A stretch of 64,000 nucleotides of DNA. Source: Parabacteroides sp. AM08-6. GTDB taxonomy: Bacteria; Bacteroidota; Bacteroidia; Bacteroidales; Tannerellaceae. The DNA lies in contig NZ_QRMP01000002.1 of assembly GCF_003473295.1 (NCBI RefSeq), forward strand, positions 249,204 through 313,203, written 5' to 3'. The notes beneath the pieces are model-generated. The model saw only the letters and a list, made by a program, of their open reading frames with translations, was not told the origin of the DNA and did no database searches. A program made the translations under genes and the position numbers. Below, piece by piece: positions 55,935 to 64,000 of the stretch (within the stretch, counting starts at the first letter, position 1; the number at the start of each line of letters is the position of its first letter).

Positions 55935-56852
55935 TTATTTCGTTAAAGATGAAAACTTGTCAGGGATACGCGTTTCGAAACGCATCTCTTCACCCGTTGC
56001 CGGATGGATAAAAAAGAGCCGGCGGGCATGAAGCATCAGTCTGCCGGTAGGATCGGTTTCGGCGCCGTATTTATAGTCGCCGGCAATGGAATGCCCGATG
56101 GATTGCATCTGGGCGCGTATTTGGTTTTTACGTCCCGTCTCCAAATCGAGTTCCAGCAGGGAATAGCTGCCGTTACTGTTCAGAAGGCGGTAGCGGGTAA
56201 TGGCCTCTTTGCCATCTCCTTCGGTGGTGACGTAAACTTGCATTTGAGCATTTTCAACGAGGTTGGAGACAATCAGGTCCGTCTCCTTTTCCGGTCGTCC
56301 TTCCACTACGGCCACATAGCTGCGTTGCGTAATCATCGCATTCCAGTTGGATTGCAATTCTTTCTGCACCCACTGATTCTTAGCAAACATCATCAGGCCG
56401 GACGTTTCGCGGTCCAGGCGGTGAAGAATAAATATCTTGTTTTTCGGGTCCGATTTCTTCACATAATCGCTCAGTAAATGATAAGCCGTACGTTCTTTTA
56501 CCCGCGCACTGGAGACGGAAAGCAATCCTTCCCTTTTGTTTACCACAATCAGGTCCTCGTCTTCCCAAACAATGTTCAGCAAGGGATTGTTGAATTCCAC
56601 TTTTCCGCGTTCGTAACTAATCGTGACTTCGTCTCCCGGCATCAAAGCCGTATCGAACTGGGAGGTAACTTTCCCGTTGACTAAAATCTGTCCGTGCGAA
56701 AGTAATGCTTTTACCGAACTTTTACTCTGTTCGCTTAACAGCTGAAATAGGAAAGGCAGCAAGGTCTCTTCTTTTTTGACATTTACCTTGCGTCCTCTCG
56801 GGGCTTTGGCCTTATCTGTGCCTCTGTATTCTGAGCGTCTTACCATATTCAT
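55935..56852 (-). CDS. RluA-family 23S rRNA pseudouridine synthase
   Basis: A 305-residue enzyme. The S4-type RNA-binding start (SKSSVKALLSHGQILVNGKVT) precedes the catalytic domain with HRLDRETSGLMMFAKN containing the catalytic Asp, and further motifs KNQIRAQMQSIGHSIAGDYKYG and LMLHARRLFFIHP. It belongs to the RluA/RluD family that isomerises uridines in rRNA; the exact site is not readable. It is divergent from valS; the 22-bp repeat array lies between them. Confidence 0.9.
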   Translation of the reverse strand: MNMVRRSEYRGTDKAKAPRGRKVNVKKEETLLPFLFQLLSEQSKSSVKALLSHGQILVNGKVTSQFDTALMPGDEVTISYERGKVEFNNPLLNIVWEDEDLIVVNKREGLLSVSSARVKERTAYHLLSDYVKKSDPKNKIFILHRLDRETSGLMMFAKNQWVQKELQSNWNAMITQRSYVAVVEGRPEKETDLIVSNLVENAQMQVYVTTEGDGKEAITRYRLLNSNGSYSLLELDLETGRKNQIRAQMQSIGHSIAGDYKYGAETDPTGRLMLHARRLFFIHPATGEEMRFETRIPDKFSSLTK

Positions 56853-56967
56853 TCTTATATATAGTTTACAAAGATACAGGGTTTTGCGGAATGCTGCAAG
56901 TTTTTTTCCTCCCTATCCATTACTCTTTTCCCCCTATACTTTTAGTCTTTTGCATAGGGGATATTAA

Positions 56968-57055
56968 TCGTTCGCCAATTGGCGAACGATTGTCCGCCAT
57001 CCAGTGAACGACCGTTCGCCAATTGACGAACGAACGTCCGCCAGCTGGCGGACAA
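56968..57055. repeat. Four tandem 22-bp palindromic repeats
   Basis: Four 22-bp units lie end to end at 56968, 56990, 57012 and 57034. Units 1 and 4 are near-perfect palindromes (CGTTCGCCAATTGGCGAACG at 56969-56988; GTCCGCCAGCTGGCGGAC at 57036-57053), unit 3 has one mismatch in its arms, unit 2 is degenerate. Centres are 22 bases apart throughout, about two helical turns. The array sits 220 bases upstream of valS and 115 upstream of the divergent rluA-family gene, so it looks like a row of operators for a dimeric protein or a cruciform-forming repeat. The remainder of the 423-base gap is A+T rich. Confidence 0.8.
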
Positions 57056-57184
57056 CTAATATGATACGACCGAACGGCTAAATGATTAGGAGGAAAAGGA
57101 TAAAAGATAGGGAAGAAAAATGTTCATTTCCGGAGGAAGTAATTTGTTTCATCTTTACCGTATTCTAATATTCATAATATTTTG

Positions 57185-57192
57185 TACTTTTG
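57185..57192 (+). promoter_or_regulatory. -7 element of valS
   Basis: TACTTTTG, a full match to TAnnTTTG, 84 bases before the valS start codon. No -33 TTTG is seen at the usual distance. The leader between has a small hairpin (TTCGCTTTTGAAGCGGAA) whose role is unclear. Confidence 0.55.
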
Positions 57193-57275
57193 CAACTTAA
57201 ATTATCCAATGCGTATATAGGGGACTCTCGGAGTTCGCTTTTGAAGCGGAAAAGAATAAAATTAGAACAAAAAAT

Positions 57276-59903
57276 ATGGAAATTGCAAGTAAGTACAATC
57301 CCGCGGAGGTAGAAGGGAAGTGGTATCAGTATTGGTTGGACAACGGCTTGTTTAAGTCGAAACCGGACGGTCGCGAACCGTACACAATCGTAATTCCGCC
57401 ACCCAACGTCACTGGCGTACTCCACATGGGACACATGCTTAACAATACCATTCAGGATATCCTCATCCGTCGTGCCCGTATGCAGGGAAAGAATGCCTGC
57501 TGGGTTCCGGGAACCGACCATGCTTCTATCGCAACAGAAGCCAAAGTGGTAAACAAATTGGCTCAGGAAGGGATTAAGAAGACCGACCTCACCCGCGACG
57601 AGTTCCTGAAACATGCTTGGGCATGGAAAGAAGAACATGGGGGAATTATCCTGAAACAGTTGCGCAAGCTGGGGGCTTCGTGCGACTGGGACCGTACGGC
57701 TTTCACGATGGACGAGAAACGTTCGGAAAGCGTGTTGAAGGTTTTTGTCGACTTGTACAACAAAGGGTTGATATATCGTGGTGTCCGCATGGTAAACTGG
57801 GACCCGAAGGCGTTGACCGCCCTTTCGGACGAGGAGGTTATTTATAAGGAAGAGCATAGCAAGCTGTACTATTTGCGCTACAAAGTGGAAGGAGATACGG
57901 AAGGACGATATGCCGTAGTGGCAACAACACGTCCGGAAACGATTATGGGGGATACGGCCATGTGTATCAATCCGAACGACCCGAAGAATGCTTGGCTGAA
58001 AGGCAAACAGGTTATCGTTCCGTTGGTAAACCGTGTCATTCCTGTCATAGAAGACGAGTATGTGGACATCGAGTTCGGTACGGGTTGTCTGAAGGTGACG
58101 CCGGCCCATGATGTGAACGACTACATGCTGGGCGAGAAATACAATTTGCCCTCTATCGATATCTTCAACGATAATGGAACGTTGAGCGAAGCTGCCGGGC
58201 TGTATGTGGGACAGGACCGTTTCGACGTACGTATGCAAATCGAAAAAGATTTGGCAGCTGCCGATTTGTTGGAGAAGGTGGAAGCCTACGAGAATAAAGT
58301 CGGCTTCTCCGAACGTACCAATGTGCCTATCGAGCCGAAGCTGTCTATGCAGTGGTTCCTGAAGATGGAACATCTGGCGCAAATCGCGTTGGAACCGGTG
58401 ATGAAGGACGATATAAAATTCTATCCGCCTAAGTTTAAGAATACATACCGCCACTGGATGGAAAACATCAAAGATTGGTGTATCAGCCGCCAACTGTGGT
58501 GGGGGCATCGTATTCCGGCCTACTTCCTGCCTGAAGGCGGCTATGTGGTAGCCGAAACGGCCGAAAAGGCGTTGGCGATGGCGAAAGAGAAGACCGGAAA
58601 TGCTTCGTTGACGCTGGCAGATCTGCGTCAGGATGAGGATTGCCTGGATACTTGGTTCTCTTCCTGGTTGTGGCCGATTTCACTGTTCGACGGTATTAAT
58701 CAGCCGGACAACGAGGAGATTAGCTATTACTATCCGACCAGTGACCTGGTGACAGGGCCGGATATTATCTTTTTCTGGGTAGCCCGTATGATTATGGCCG
58801 GCTACGAATACCGCGGCACGATGCCGTTCCGGAATGTGTATTTCACCGGTATCGTACGTGATAAACTGGGACGCAAGATGTCGAAATCGTTAGGCAATTC
58901 GCCCGACCCGCTGAAGTTGATTGAACAATATGGCGCCGATGGCGTACGTATGGGCCTGATGATGGCGGCACCGGCAGGGAACGATATACCTTTCGATGAA
59001 GCACTTTGCGAACAGGGACGTAATTTCAACAACAAGATATGGAATGCCTTCCGGTTGGTTAAGGGATGGACGGTCGACGAAACGCTGGCACAGCCCGAGG
59101 CTTCGGCTACAGCTGTCAAATGGTTTAAGATGCAGCTGGATAAGACAATCACCGAAATGGACGACCTGTTCGGCAAATATCGCCTGAGTGAAGCTATGAT
59201 GGCTGTCTATAAACTGTTTTGGGACGAGTTCTCTTCTTGGTATCTGGAAATGGTGAAACCGGCTTATGGACAGCCGATTGACAAGTCGACTTACCTTTCG
59301 ACACTCGGTTTCTTCGATTCCTTGCTCCGTTTGTTGCATCCGTTTATGCCTTTCATCACCGAAGAACTATGGCAGGCGCTCGAACCACGCAAGGAGGGAG
59401 AAAGTCTGATGGTGGCTTTGTTGCCGGAAATCTCTCCGGTGGATGGAGCTTTCTTGGAAGATTTTGAAATAGTAAAAGAGATTGTGGGAGGGGTACGTAC
59501 TATCCGCCTGCAGAAAAATATACCGAATAAGGACACGTTGGATTTGCAGTTCCTTGGGGAACACAACGACCATTTCAACGCTGTTATTGCCAAGATGTGT
59601 AACCTTTCATCTATTGCCCGTACCGAAGAGAAAGCAGCCGGCGCTGTTTCCTTCCTGGTGCGTACAACTGAATATGCAGTTCCGCTTGGCAACATGATCA
59701 ACGTGGAAGAAGAGTTGGCCAAACTTCAGGACGAACTGAAATACCAACAAGGTTTCCTAGCTTCTGTAATGAAAAAACTGAGTAATGAAAGTTTTGTAAG
59801 TAAAGCACCGGCTAAAGTGATTGAAATGGAGCGGAAGAAGCAGGCTGATGCGGAAAGTAAAATCAAGTCTATTGAAGAAAGTATTGCGGCTTTGAGTAAG
59901 TAG
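57276..59903 (+). CDS. valS: Valyl-tRNA synthetase
   Basis: An 875-residue class I synthetase charging tRNA-Val and editing misactivated threonine. It shows the HIGH-type motif in [15 protein letters not shown], the editing domain ([17 protein letters not shown]), [16 protein letters not shown], the KMSKS motif in [15 protein letters not shown], the anticodon-binding domain, and the C-terminal coiled-coil arm ([37 protein letters not shown]). Length is standard. The TPR histidine kinase gene follows 18 bases later. Confidence 0.97.
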   Translation: MEIASKYNPAEVEGKWYQYWLDNGLFKSKPDGREPYTIVIPPPNVTGVLHMGHMLNNTIQDILIRRARMQGKNACWVPGTDHASIATEAKVVNKLAQEGIKKTDLTRDEFLKHAWAWKEEHGGIILKQLRKLGASCDWDRTAFTMDEKRSESVLKVFVDLYNKGLIYRGVRMVNWDPKALTALSDEEVIYKEEHSKLYYLRYKVEGDTEGRYAVVATTRPETIMGDTAMCINPNDPKNAWLKGKQVIVPLVNRVIPVIEDEYVDIEFGTGCLKVTPAHDVNDYMLGEKYNLPSIDIFNDNGTLSEAAGLYVGQDRFDVRMQIEKDLAAADLLEKVEAYENKVGFSERTNVPIEPKLSMQWFLKMEHLAQIALEPVMKDDIKFYPPKFKNTYRHWMENIKDWCISRQLWWGHRIPAYFLPEGGYVVAETAEKALAMAKEKTGNASLTLADLRQDEDCLDTWFSSWLWPISLFDGINQPDNEEISYYYPTSDLVTGPDIIFFWVARMIMAGYEYRGTMPFRNVYFTGIVRDKLGRKMSKSLGNSPDPLKLIEQYGADGVRMGLMMAAPAGNDIPFDEALCEQGRNFNNKIWNAFRLVKGWTVDETLAQPEASATAVKWFKMQLDKTITEMDDLFGKYRLSEAMMAVYKLFWDEFSSWYLEMVKPAYGQPIDKSTYLSTLGFFDSLLRLLHPFMPFITEELWQALEPRKEGESLMVALLPEISPVDGAFLEDFEIVKEIVGGVRTIRLQKNIPNKDTLDLQFLGEHNDHFNAVIAKMCNLSSIARTEEKAAGAVSFLVRTTEYAVPLGNMINVEEELAKLQDELKYQQGFLASVMKKLSNESFVSKAPAKVIEMERKKQADAESKIKSIEESIAALSK

Positions 59904-59921
59904 GCTTTAAAATATAATCAG

Positions 59922-61895
59922 ATGAAGCATCTCTTCTGGTTACTCTTATTACTAATGCAAACGTTTGTCCCGGCAAAAGGAGATACCGGGACTGATAGTT
60001 TGCATGCCGTTTTGTCAAATCTTCCTCCCGAGGAAAGGTTAGCCAAACTGAACGAATTGGCTAACCGGAATTTTAATCAGGATCAGGGAATGTATGCGAG
60101 GTGGTTGTACAAGGAAGCTGTCGTCCTGCAAGATGAGGAATATCGCGCAACTGCTCTTTATCAGTTGGCTCGTTATTATTATGCGAAAAACCCGGACAGC
60201 ATGCGCTACTATATCACGGAGGCGGAACCGCTTTTTCTTTCACAAAAACGTTATGAAGATTTGTTCCGGATGAAAGCTTGGAATCTTTATTCGCTTTCGG
60301 CTGAAGGAAATCAAGAAGTGGTGTTGCCGATAGCCCGCGAATTGATTGATTTGGCGCGTGAACTGAATTATCCGGAAGGCGAAGAGATGGCAAACCAGGC
60401 ATTGGCAAACTTTTACATGAGGCATGAGCTGAAGCAGGAAGCAATGACACTGTATGTCGAGGTGCTTTCGGCTATGGAACGACGGAATGCTCCTATTGTC
60501 AAACGATTCAACATACTTCGGCAATTGGTGAATGCCAGTCTTCCTGAGGAAGACCATGACCGCTTCTTGGAACAGATGAAGGCTTGCTTGCAAGAGTGCG
60601 AGGCGAAAGGGATGACAGAACTAGATGCTGAAGTTTCGCTCGATTATGGTTGGTATGTGTATTACCGTACCTTAGCATCTGATGCCAACCAAGCGAGAGA
60701 TAAGGAAAGTGCAAGAAAAAATCTGGAGAAAGCGGAGGCTTTGGTTAATAAAAATAACTGGACTAGAGAGAAATCTACAATAGATAATATCAAGGTCTAT
60801 TATTATGAGTTGGTTGGTCAATATAATGAAGCAATAGCTTTGACGGATAGTTTGATTGAGCATTTTAAGTCGGTAAACAAACAAACTGTTGCTCTTCAAA
60901 TGCTTAAATTAAAAGGGGAGATGTGTTATAAGGCAGGTCTTGGAATGGACGCTGCCGAAATGTATCAACAATATATTGATTTAAATGATTCGATTACGTC
61001 AAGAAAGTATTACAGCGATTTGGCTAATTGGCGTACACAGCATGATGTCGATAAGTTGGAGTTGGAGAACAAACAGATGGAATTGGAAACCTCCAAAATA
61101 CATACCCAACTCTTGCTGATGGGAGGCGGTTTGATTTTATTGGTGCTGGTTTGTCTTCTGCTGGGCTTTATTTCTTATTCCCGTCACAAATACGGCCAAC
61201 AGTTGAAGCTTGCTAAAGAAAAGGCGGAAGAAGCCGACCGTCTCAAATCTACATTCCTGGCCAATATGAACCATGAGATACGTACGCCGTTGAATGCAAT
61301 CGTGGGCTTCTCGCAGATATTGGTAGATGAGGACGACCGGAGTGTCCGGGAGGAATATCTGAATATTATCCAGAATAATAATAATTTATTACAGCGCTTA
61401 ATCAGTGATGTACTGGATTTGTCGAAGATAGAATCGAACTCGATGTCTTTTACATATCAGGATGTAAACTTGCCGGAATTGATGAGGGATATTTATAAAG
61501 CAACCCTTTTGAGAGTTCCGGAAGGGGTTAGTCTGGAATTGAAAACGTGTGAAAGCTTAACTTTCTTCACGGATTCTAATCGGCTTACACAAATTATTAC
61601 AAACTTACTCAACAATGCAATCAAGCATACAGAGAAAGGGGTTATCCGTTTTGGATATGAAGTGATGGATGCTGAAGTTCAATTCTTTGTGGAAGATACA
61701 GGGAAAGGGATTCCTGCTGATAAGCTGGAAACAATATTCAGCCGCTTTGTTCAGTTGAATGACTGGAATAAAGGCGTAGGGTTAGGACTGGCAATCTGTA
61801 AAGGCTTGATAACAAAAATGGGGGGAACAATAGAGGTTGCATCTGAATTGGGAAAAGGGTCTGTGTTTCGTGTTGTGCTTCCTATAAAGGATTAA
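59922..61895 (+). CDS. TPR-containing sensor histidine kinase
   Basis: A 657-residue kinase. A signal peptide and helical TPR-like repeats (residues about 25-390) form the sensor; one membrane helix follows (LLLMGGGLILLVLVCLLLGFISY, near 395-417). The HisKA domain has the phospho-acceptor in FLANMNHEIRTPLNAIVGFSQIL, and the ATPase domain shows NLLNNAIKH (N box), DTGKGIP (G1), FSRFVQLN (F) and GVGLGLAICKGL (G2). No receiver domain is attached and no response regulator gene is adjacent, so the partner is elsewhere. It lies 18 bases behind valS and is probably read through from it. Confidence 0.9.
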   Translation: MKHLFWLLLLLMQTFVPAKGDTGTDSLHAVLSNLPPEERLAKLNELANRNFNQDQGMYARWLYKEAVVLQDEEYRATALYQLARYYYAKNPDSMRYYITEAEPLFLSQKRYEDLFRMKAWNLYSLSAEGNQEVVLPIARELIDLARELNYPEGEEMANQALANFYMRHELKQEAMTLYVEVLSAMERRNAPIVKRFNILRQLVNASLPEEDHDRFLEQMKACLQECEAKGMTELDAEVSLDYGWYVYYRTLASDANQARDKESARKNLEKAEALVNKNNWTREKSTIDNIKVYYYELVGQYNEAIALTDSLIEHFKSVNKQTVALQMLKLKGEMCYKAGLGMDAAEMYQQYIDLNDSITSRKYYSDLANWRTQHDVDKLELENKQMELETSKIHTQLLLMGGGLILLVLVCLLLGFISYSRHKYGQQLKLAKEKAEEADRLKSTFLANMNHEIRTPLNAIVGFSQILVDEDDRSVREEYLNIIQNNNNLLQRLISDVLDLSKIESNSMSFTYQDVNLPELMRDIYKATLLRVPEGVSLELKTCESLTFFTDSNRLTQIITNLLNNAIKHTEKGVIRFGYEVMDAEVQFFVEDTGKGIPADKLETIFSRFVQLNDWNKGVGLGLAICKGLITKMGGTIEVASELGKGSVFRVVLPIKD

Positions 61896-61964
61896 TAAAT
61901 AGCTGTTTAATTCTTATTAGCACATAAATATGCCTTGAATGTTATCGGACACACGAAAAAACAC

Positions 61965-61972
61965 TATATTTG
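61965..61972 (+). promoter_or_regulatory. -7 element of the TIM-barrel gene
   Basis: TATATTTG, a full match to TAnnTTTG, 36 bases before the start at 62008. Confidence 0.55.
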
Positions 61973-62007
61973 TTACCATATAAGAGATAATTAATTAATT
62001 TAATATC

Positions 62008-62859
62008 ATGGAGAAATCAAGAAGAACATTTTTTAAGAAAGGGTTGGCCGGTGCTATTCTTTTAGGAACAGCAAGTATCGCCCGTGCCGAGTTGCCGGAC
62101 CCTGTAAAACCAAAGGCTCCGAAACCCGCCAATCCGTTTCATTTAGGGATGGCTGGTTATACTTTTGTTAATTTTGACTTGGATACCACTCTAAAGACTT
62201 TGGAACGTCTGGATATTCATTATCTTTGCATCAAGGACTTCCATTTGCCTTTGAATAGCACGGATGAGCAAATTAAAGCTTTTCATGACAAATGTGCCGC
62301 TCATAAGGTGACAGGGTATGCGGTTGGTCCTATTTATATGAAAAGTGAAGCGGAGATAGACCGCGCTTTTGAATATGCCAAACGTGTTGGTGTAAAGACT
62401 ATTGTAGGAGTTCCTAATTATGAGTTGCTCCCTTATGTCGATAAAAAGGTGAAGGAATATGATTTTAATTATGCTATCCATTTGCATGGACCAGATATTA
62501 AGACATATCCTGATGCAACCGATGTTTGGGAACATACAAAAGATTTGGACCCGCGTATTGGCATGTGCTTGGATATTGGCCACGATTTGCGTAATGGCTG
62601 TAATCCGGTTGCTGATTTGAAGAAATATCATACCCGCGTCTTTGATATGCATATTAAAGATGTTACGGATGCTTCAAAAGCCGGGCGCGGCATCGAAATC
62701 GGACGTGGAAAAATTGATTTTCCGGCATTAATCAGAATGATGCGGAAGGTTAATTATACCGGGATGTGCAGTTTGGAATACGAAAAGGATATGAAAGACC
62801 CGTTTTTGGGCATAGCCGAGTCGATTGGCTATTTCAAGGCTGCATGTGATATGGCATGA
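62008..62859 (+). CDS. Sugar phosphate isomerase/epimerase-like TIM-barrel, exported
   Basis: A 283-residue protein with a twin-arginine-like signal (KSRRTFFKKGLAGAILLGTASIARA-type, RR at 5-6) and an AP-endonuclease-2/xylose-isomerase-like barrel: FHLGMAGYTFVNFDLDTTL, HYLCIKDFHLPL, NYAIHLHGPD, GMCLDIGHD, FDMHIKDV and SLEYEKD carry the metal-binding His, Asp and Glu residues. Such exported barrels act on sugars in Bacteroidetes; the substrate is not known. Single gene with its own promoter. Confidence 0.8.
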   Translation: MEKSRRTFFKKGLAGAILLGTASIARAELPDPVKPKAPKPANPFHLGMAGYTFVNFDLDTTLKTLERLDIHYLCIKDFHLPLNSTDEQIKAFHDKCAAHKVTGYAVGPIYMKSEAEIDRAFEYAKRVGVKTIVGVPNYELLPYVDKKVKEYDFNYAIHLHGPDIKTYPDATDVWEHTKDLDPRIGMCLDIGHDLRNGCNPVADLKKYHTRVFDMHIKDVTDASKAGRGIEIGRGKIDFPALIRMMRKVNYTGMCSLEYEKDMKDPFLGIAESIGYFKAACDMA

Positions 62860-62875
62860 AAAGAATTATGAGTTC

Positions 62876-62940
62876 GTGAATTATGAATTACGAGAGTGTT
62901 TTCGAACTGTCTGATTCAGAACTTGTAATTCATAATTCAC
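62876..62940. repeat. 16-bp perfect inverted repeat, Bacteroidales intergenic type
   Basis: GTGAATTATGAATTAC (62876-62891) and GTAATTCATAATTCAC (62925-62940) pair exactly across 33 bases. Further AATTATGA/TTATAATTCAT words flank it. This AT-rich word family recurs between genes of many Bacteroidales; here it fills the 106-base gap and could end the upstream transcript or be a small mobile repeat. Confidence 0.6.
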
Positions 62941-62965
62941 AATTTATAATTCATTAATTACTGAA

Positions 62966-64000
62966 ATGAGAATATCGTTTTACCTGTTAGTTGTTTGCTT
63001 GTTTTCGGCTTGTAGCTCAATTAATTATATCGGGATAGAAACTTATAATCCGGCTGAGATAACTTTTCCTAAAGATGTCAAGCGTGTATTGATTGTGAAT
63101 AATGCTGTGGCCCAGCCGGAAAATGCCGGGTATCTGTACAAATTGTTCGGTACGGAGCAGGATACGGCACGTGCAAAAGCCGACAGTGCTTTGTATGATG
63201 CTTGTGAGTCAATGGGTAAATTAATTGCAGATGTTCCTTTTTTTGAGGATGTGCTTCTTTACCATGATGCAGTTCGCACGGATGGAGAATACCTGTTGGA
63301 TAAGAAACTGAGTGCCGGGGAGGTAAAAGAACTTTGTGAAGAGACGGGTACGGATGCTATTATATCTTTTGATCGTTTGCTATTTCAGATGGATAAGCAT
63401 ATTGTCGCTTTTTCCGAAGGTTTCGTGCGAGGTGAAATTGAAGTGAAAATAACCGGTGTTGTCAGGGCTTATCTGCCGACACGTGATAATCCTTTAGCAG
63501 CCATTCTTATAAATGATAGTGTGTTTTGGGCAGAAAATGCAAGTAATCTGGTGCAATTGGAATATTATCTTCCGGAACCTACAGAAGCTTTACGTGCAGC
63601 CGGACGGTATATCGGTACAAATATAACTCCGAATTTTGTGCCTCACTGGGAAAATGAAACACGCTGGTATTATGGAGGTATGGGGTCACGTTGGAAAGAG
63701 GCTTCAGCCTATGCTGCATCCGATAACTGGGAAGAGGCGTCTATGCGTTGGCGTCATTTATATCACAATTCATCTAATTGGAAGGAACGTGCGAGAGCCG
63801 CATCTAATCTAGCTTTATATTATGAAATGAATACACAGCTGAAAGAGGCGTATGATTGGGCTTCCAAATCTTATGACTTGTATGAGAAAAAGAAGGGGGA
63901 TAAGGATGAATATACGCAACTTCAAAAGTTATATATGGGAGCATTGACCAATCGTTTGCGTTTGGAGGAAAAACTAAATATGCAATTTGGCGAAGATTAG
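62966..64000 (+). CDS. DUF6340-like lipoprotein
   Basis: A 344-residue lipoprotein (signal ends LFSAC, Cys16). The first part, SSINYIGIETYNPAEITFPKDVKRVLIVNNAVAQP, and the middle (GTDAIISFDRLLFQMDKHI) resemble the DUF6340 family of Bacteroidetes lipoproteins; the C-terminal third is helical and TPR-like (NWEEASMRWRHLYHNSSNWKERARAASNLALYYEM). No catalytic motif is seen. The stop codon is the last three bases of the window, so the gene is complete. Function unknown. Confidence 0.72.
   Translation: MRISFYLLVVCLFSACSSINYIGIETYNPAEITFPKDVKRVLIVNNAVAQPENAGYLYKLFGTEQDTARAKADSALYDACESMGKLIADVPFFEDVLLYHDAVRTDGEYLLDKKLSAGEVKELCEETGTDAIISFDRLLFQMDKHIVAFSEGFVRGEIEVKITGVVRAYLPTRDNPLAAILINDSVFWAENASNLVQLEYYLPEPTEALRAAGRYIGTNITPNFVPHWENETRWYYGGMGSRWKEASAYAASDNWEEASMRWRHLYHNSSNWKERARAASNLALYYEMNTQLKEAYDWASKSYDLYEKKKGDKDEYTQLQKLYMGALTNRLRLEEKLNMQFGED

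Noticed and set aside
56968..57055. 22-bp repeat array as a CRISPR
   Set aside because: There are no spacers between units, and no cas genes are near.
57165..58508. 447-codon open frame on the minus strand across valS
   Set aside because: It is antisense to a clear valS, rich in His, Arg and Phe as expected for a shadow frame, and has no family motif.

Overview
The window reads as the chromosome of a gut-type Bacteroidales bacterium (Bacteroides/Parabacteroides-like; the genus cannot be settled from the sequence alone). Signs are the promoter form TTTG - 19 nt - TAnnTTTG ahead of many genes, weak or absent Shine-Dalgarno sequences, SusC-era surface lipoproteins with acidic export signals, 6-bladed beta-propeller lipoproteins, an NVEALA-like exported peptide, DUF3244, an M49 peptidase with HECLGH, a membrane pyrophosphatase, and an ATP synthase operon that begins atpD-atpC.

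Layout. 1-1919 (minus): start of the ATP synthase operon (atpD, a short atpC, a partial membrane protein). 2500-7298 (plus): cobalamin riboswitch followed by a B12 uptake operon (BtuB-type receptor, BtuG-like surface propeller, BtuF-like binding protein), without btuCD. 7441-16891 (minus): type II sulfide:quinone oxidoreductase, a membrane-bound LuxR-type propeller regulator, carB, a 34-codon mini-gene with its own promoter and terminator, and the proton/sodium pyrophosphatase. 17070-25868: patatin-like lipase, GH13 enzyme, a small membrane protein, a transposase remnant, prs, a DUF5916 outer-membrane protein, a MITE-like structured element and mnmA.

26076-40221 (plus) is the accessory part and the best candidate for an undescribed system. 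A TPR/HTH membrane regulator is followed by three 6-bladed propeller lipoproteins, an exported Ser/Gly- and Cys-rich NVEALA-like peptide, a membrane-anchored protein with a CDDC thioredoxin-type motif, two polytopic GT-C-like proteins, a polyprenyl-phosphate-sugar synthase-like GT2, a DUF3244 protein, a GDSL hydrolase and an esterase. Several intergenic gaps share a TTGTCTAT box; at three genes it sits at the same distance from a -7 element. Two propeller genes share a 75-bp stretch with one mismatch. Much of this block is visibly A+T richer than its surroundings.

40292-64000 is mostly housekeeping: M49 peptidase, AlkD-like repair protein, Fur, purA, a YugP-like metalloprotease, hisS, GH30, groES-groEL, tRNA-Leu(CAG), an ECF sigma operon, mazG, DsbD, an RluA-type synthase, valS, a TPR histidine kinase, a Tat-exported TIM-barrel protein and a DUF6340 lipoprotein. 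Between rluA and valS lies an array of four 22-bp palindromic repeats in exact 22-bp phase. No CRISPR array, rRNA or intact insertion sequence is seen.
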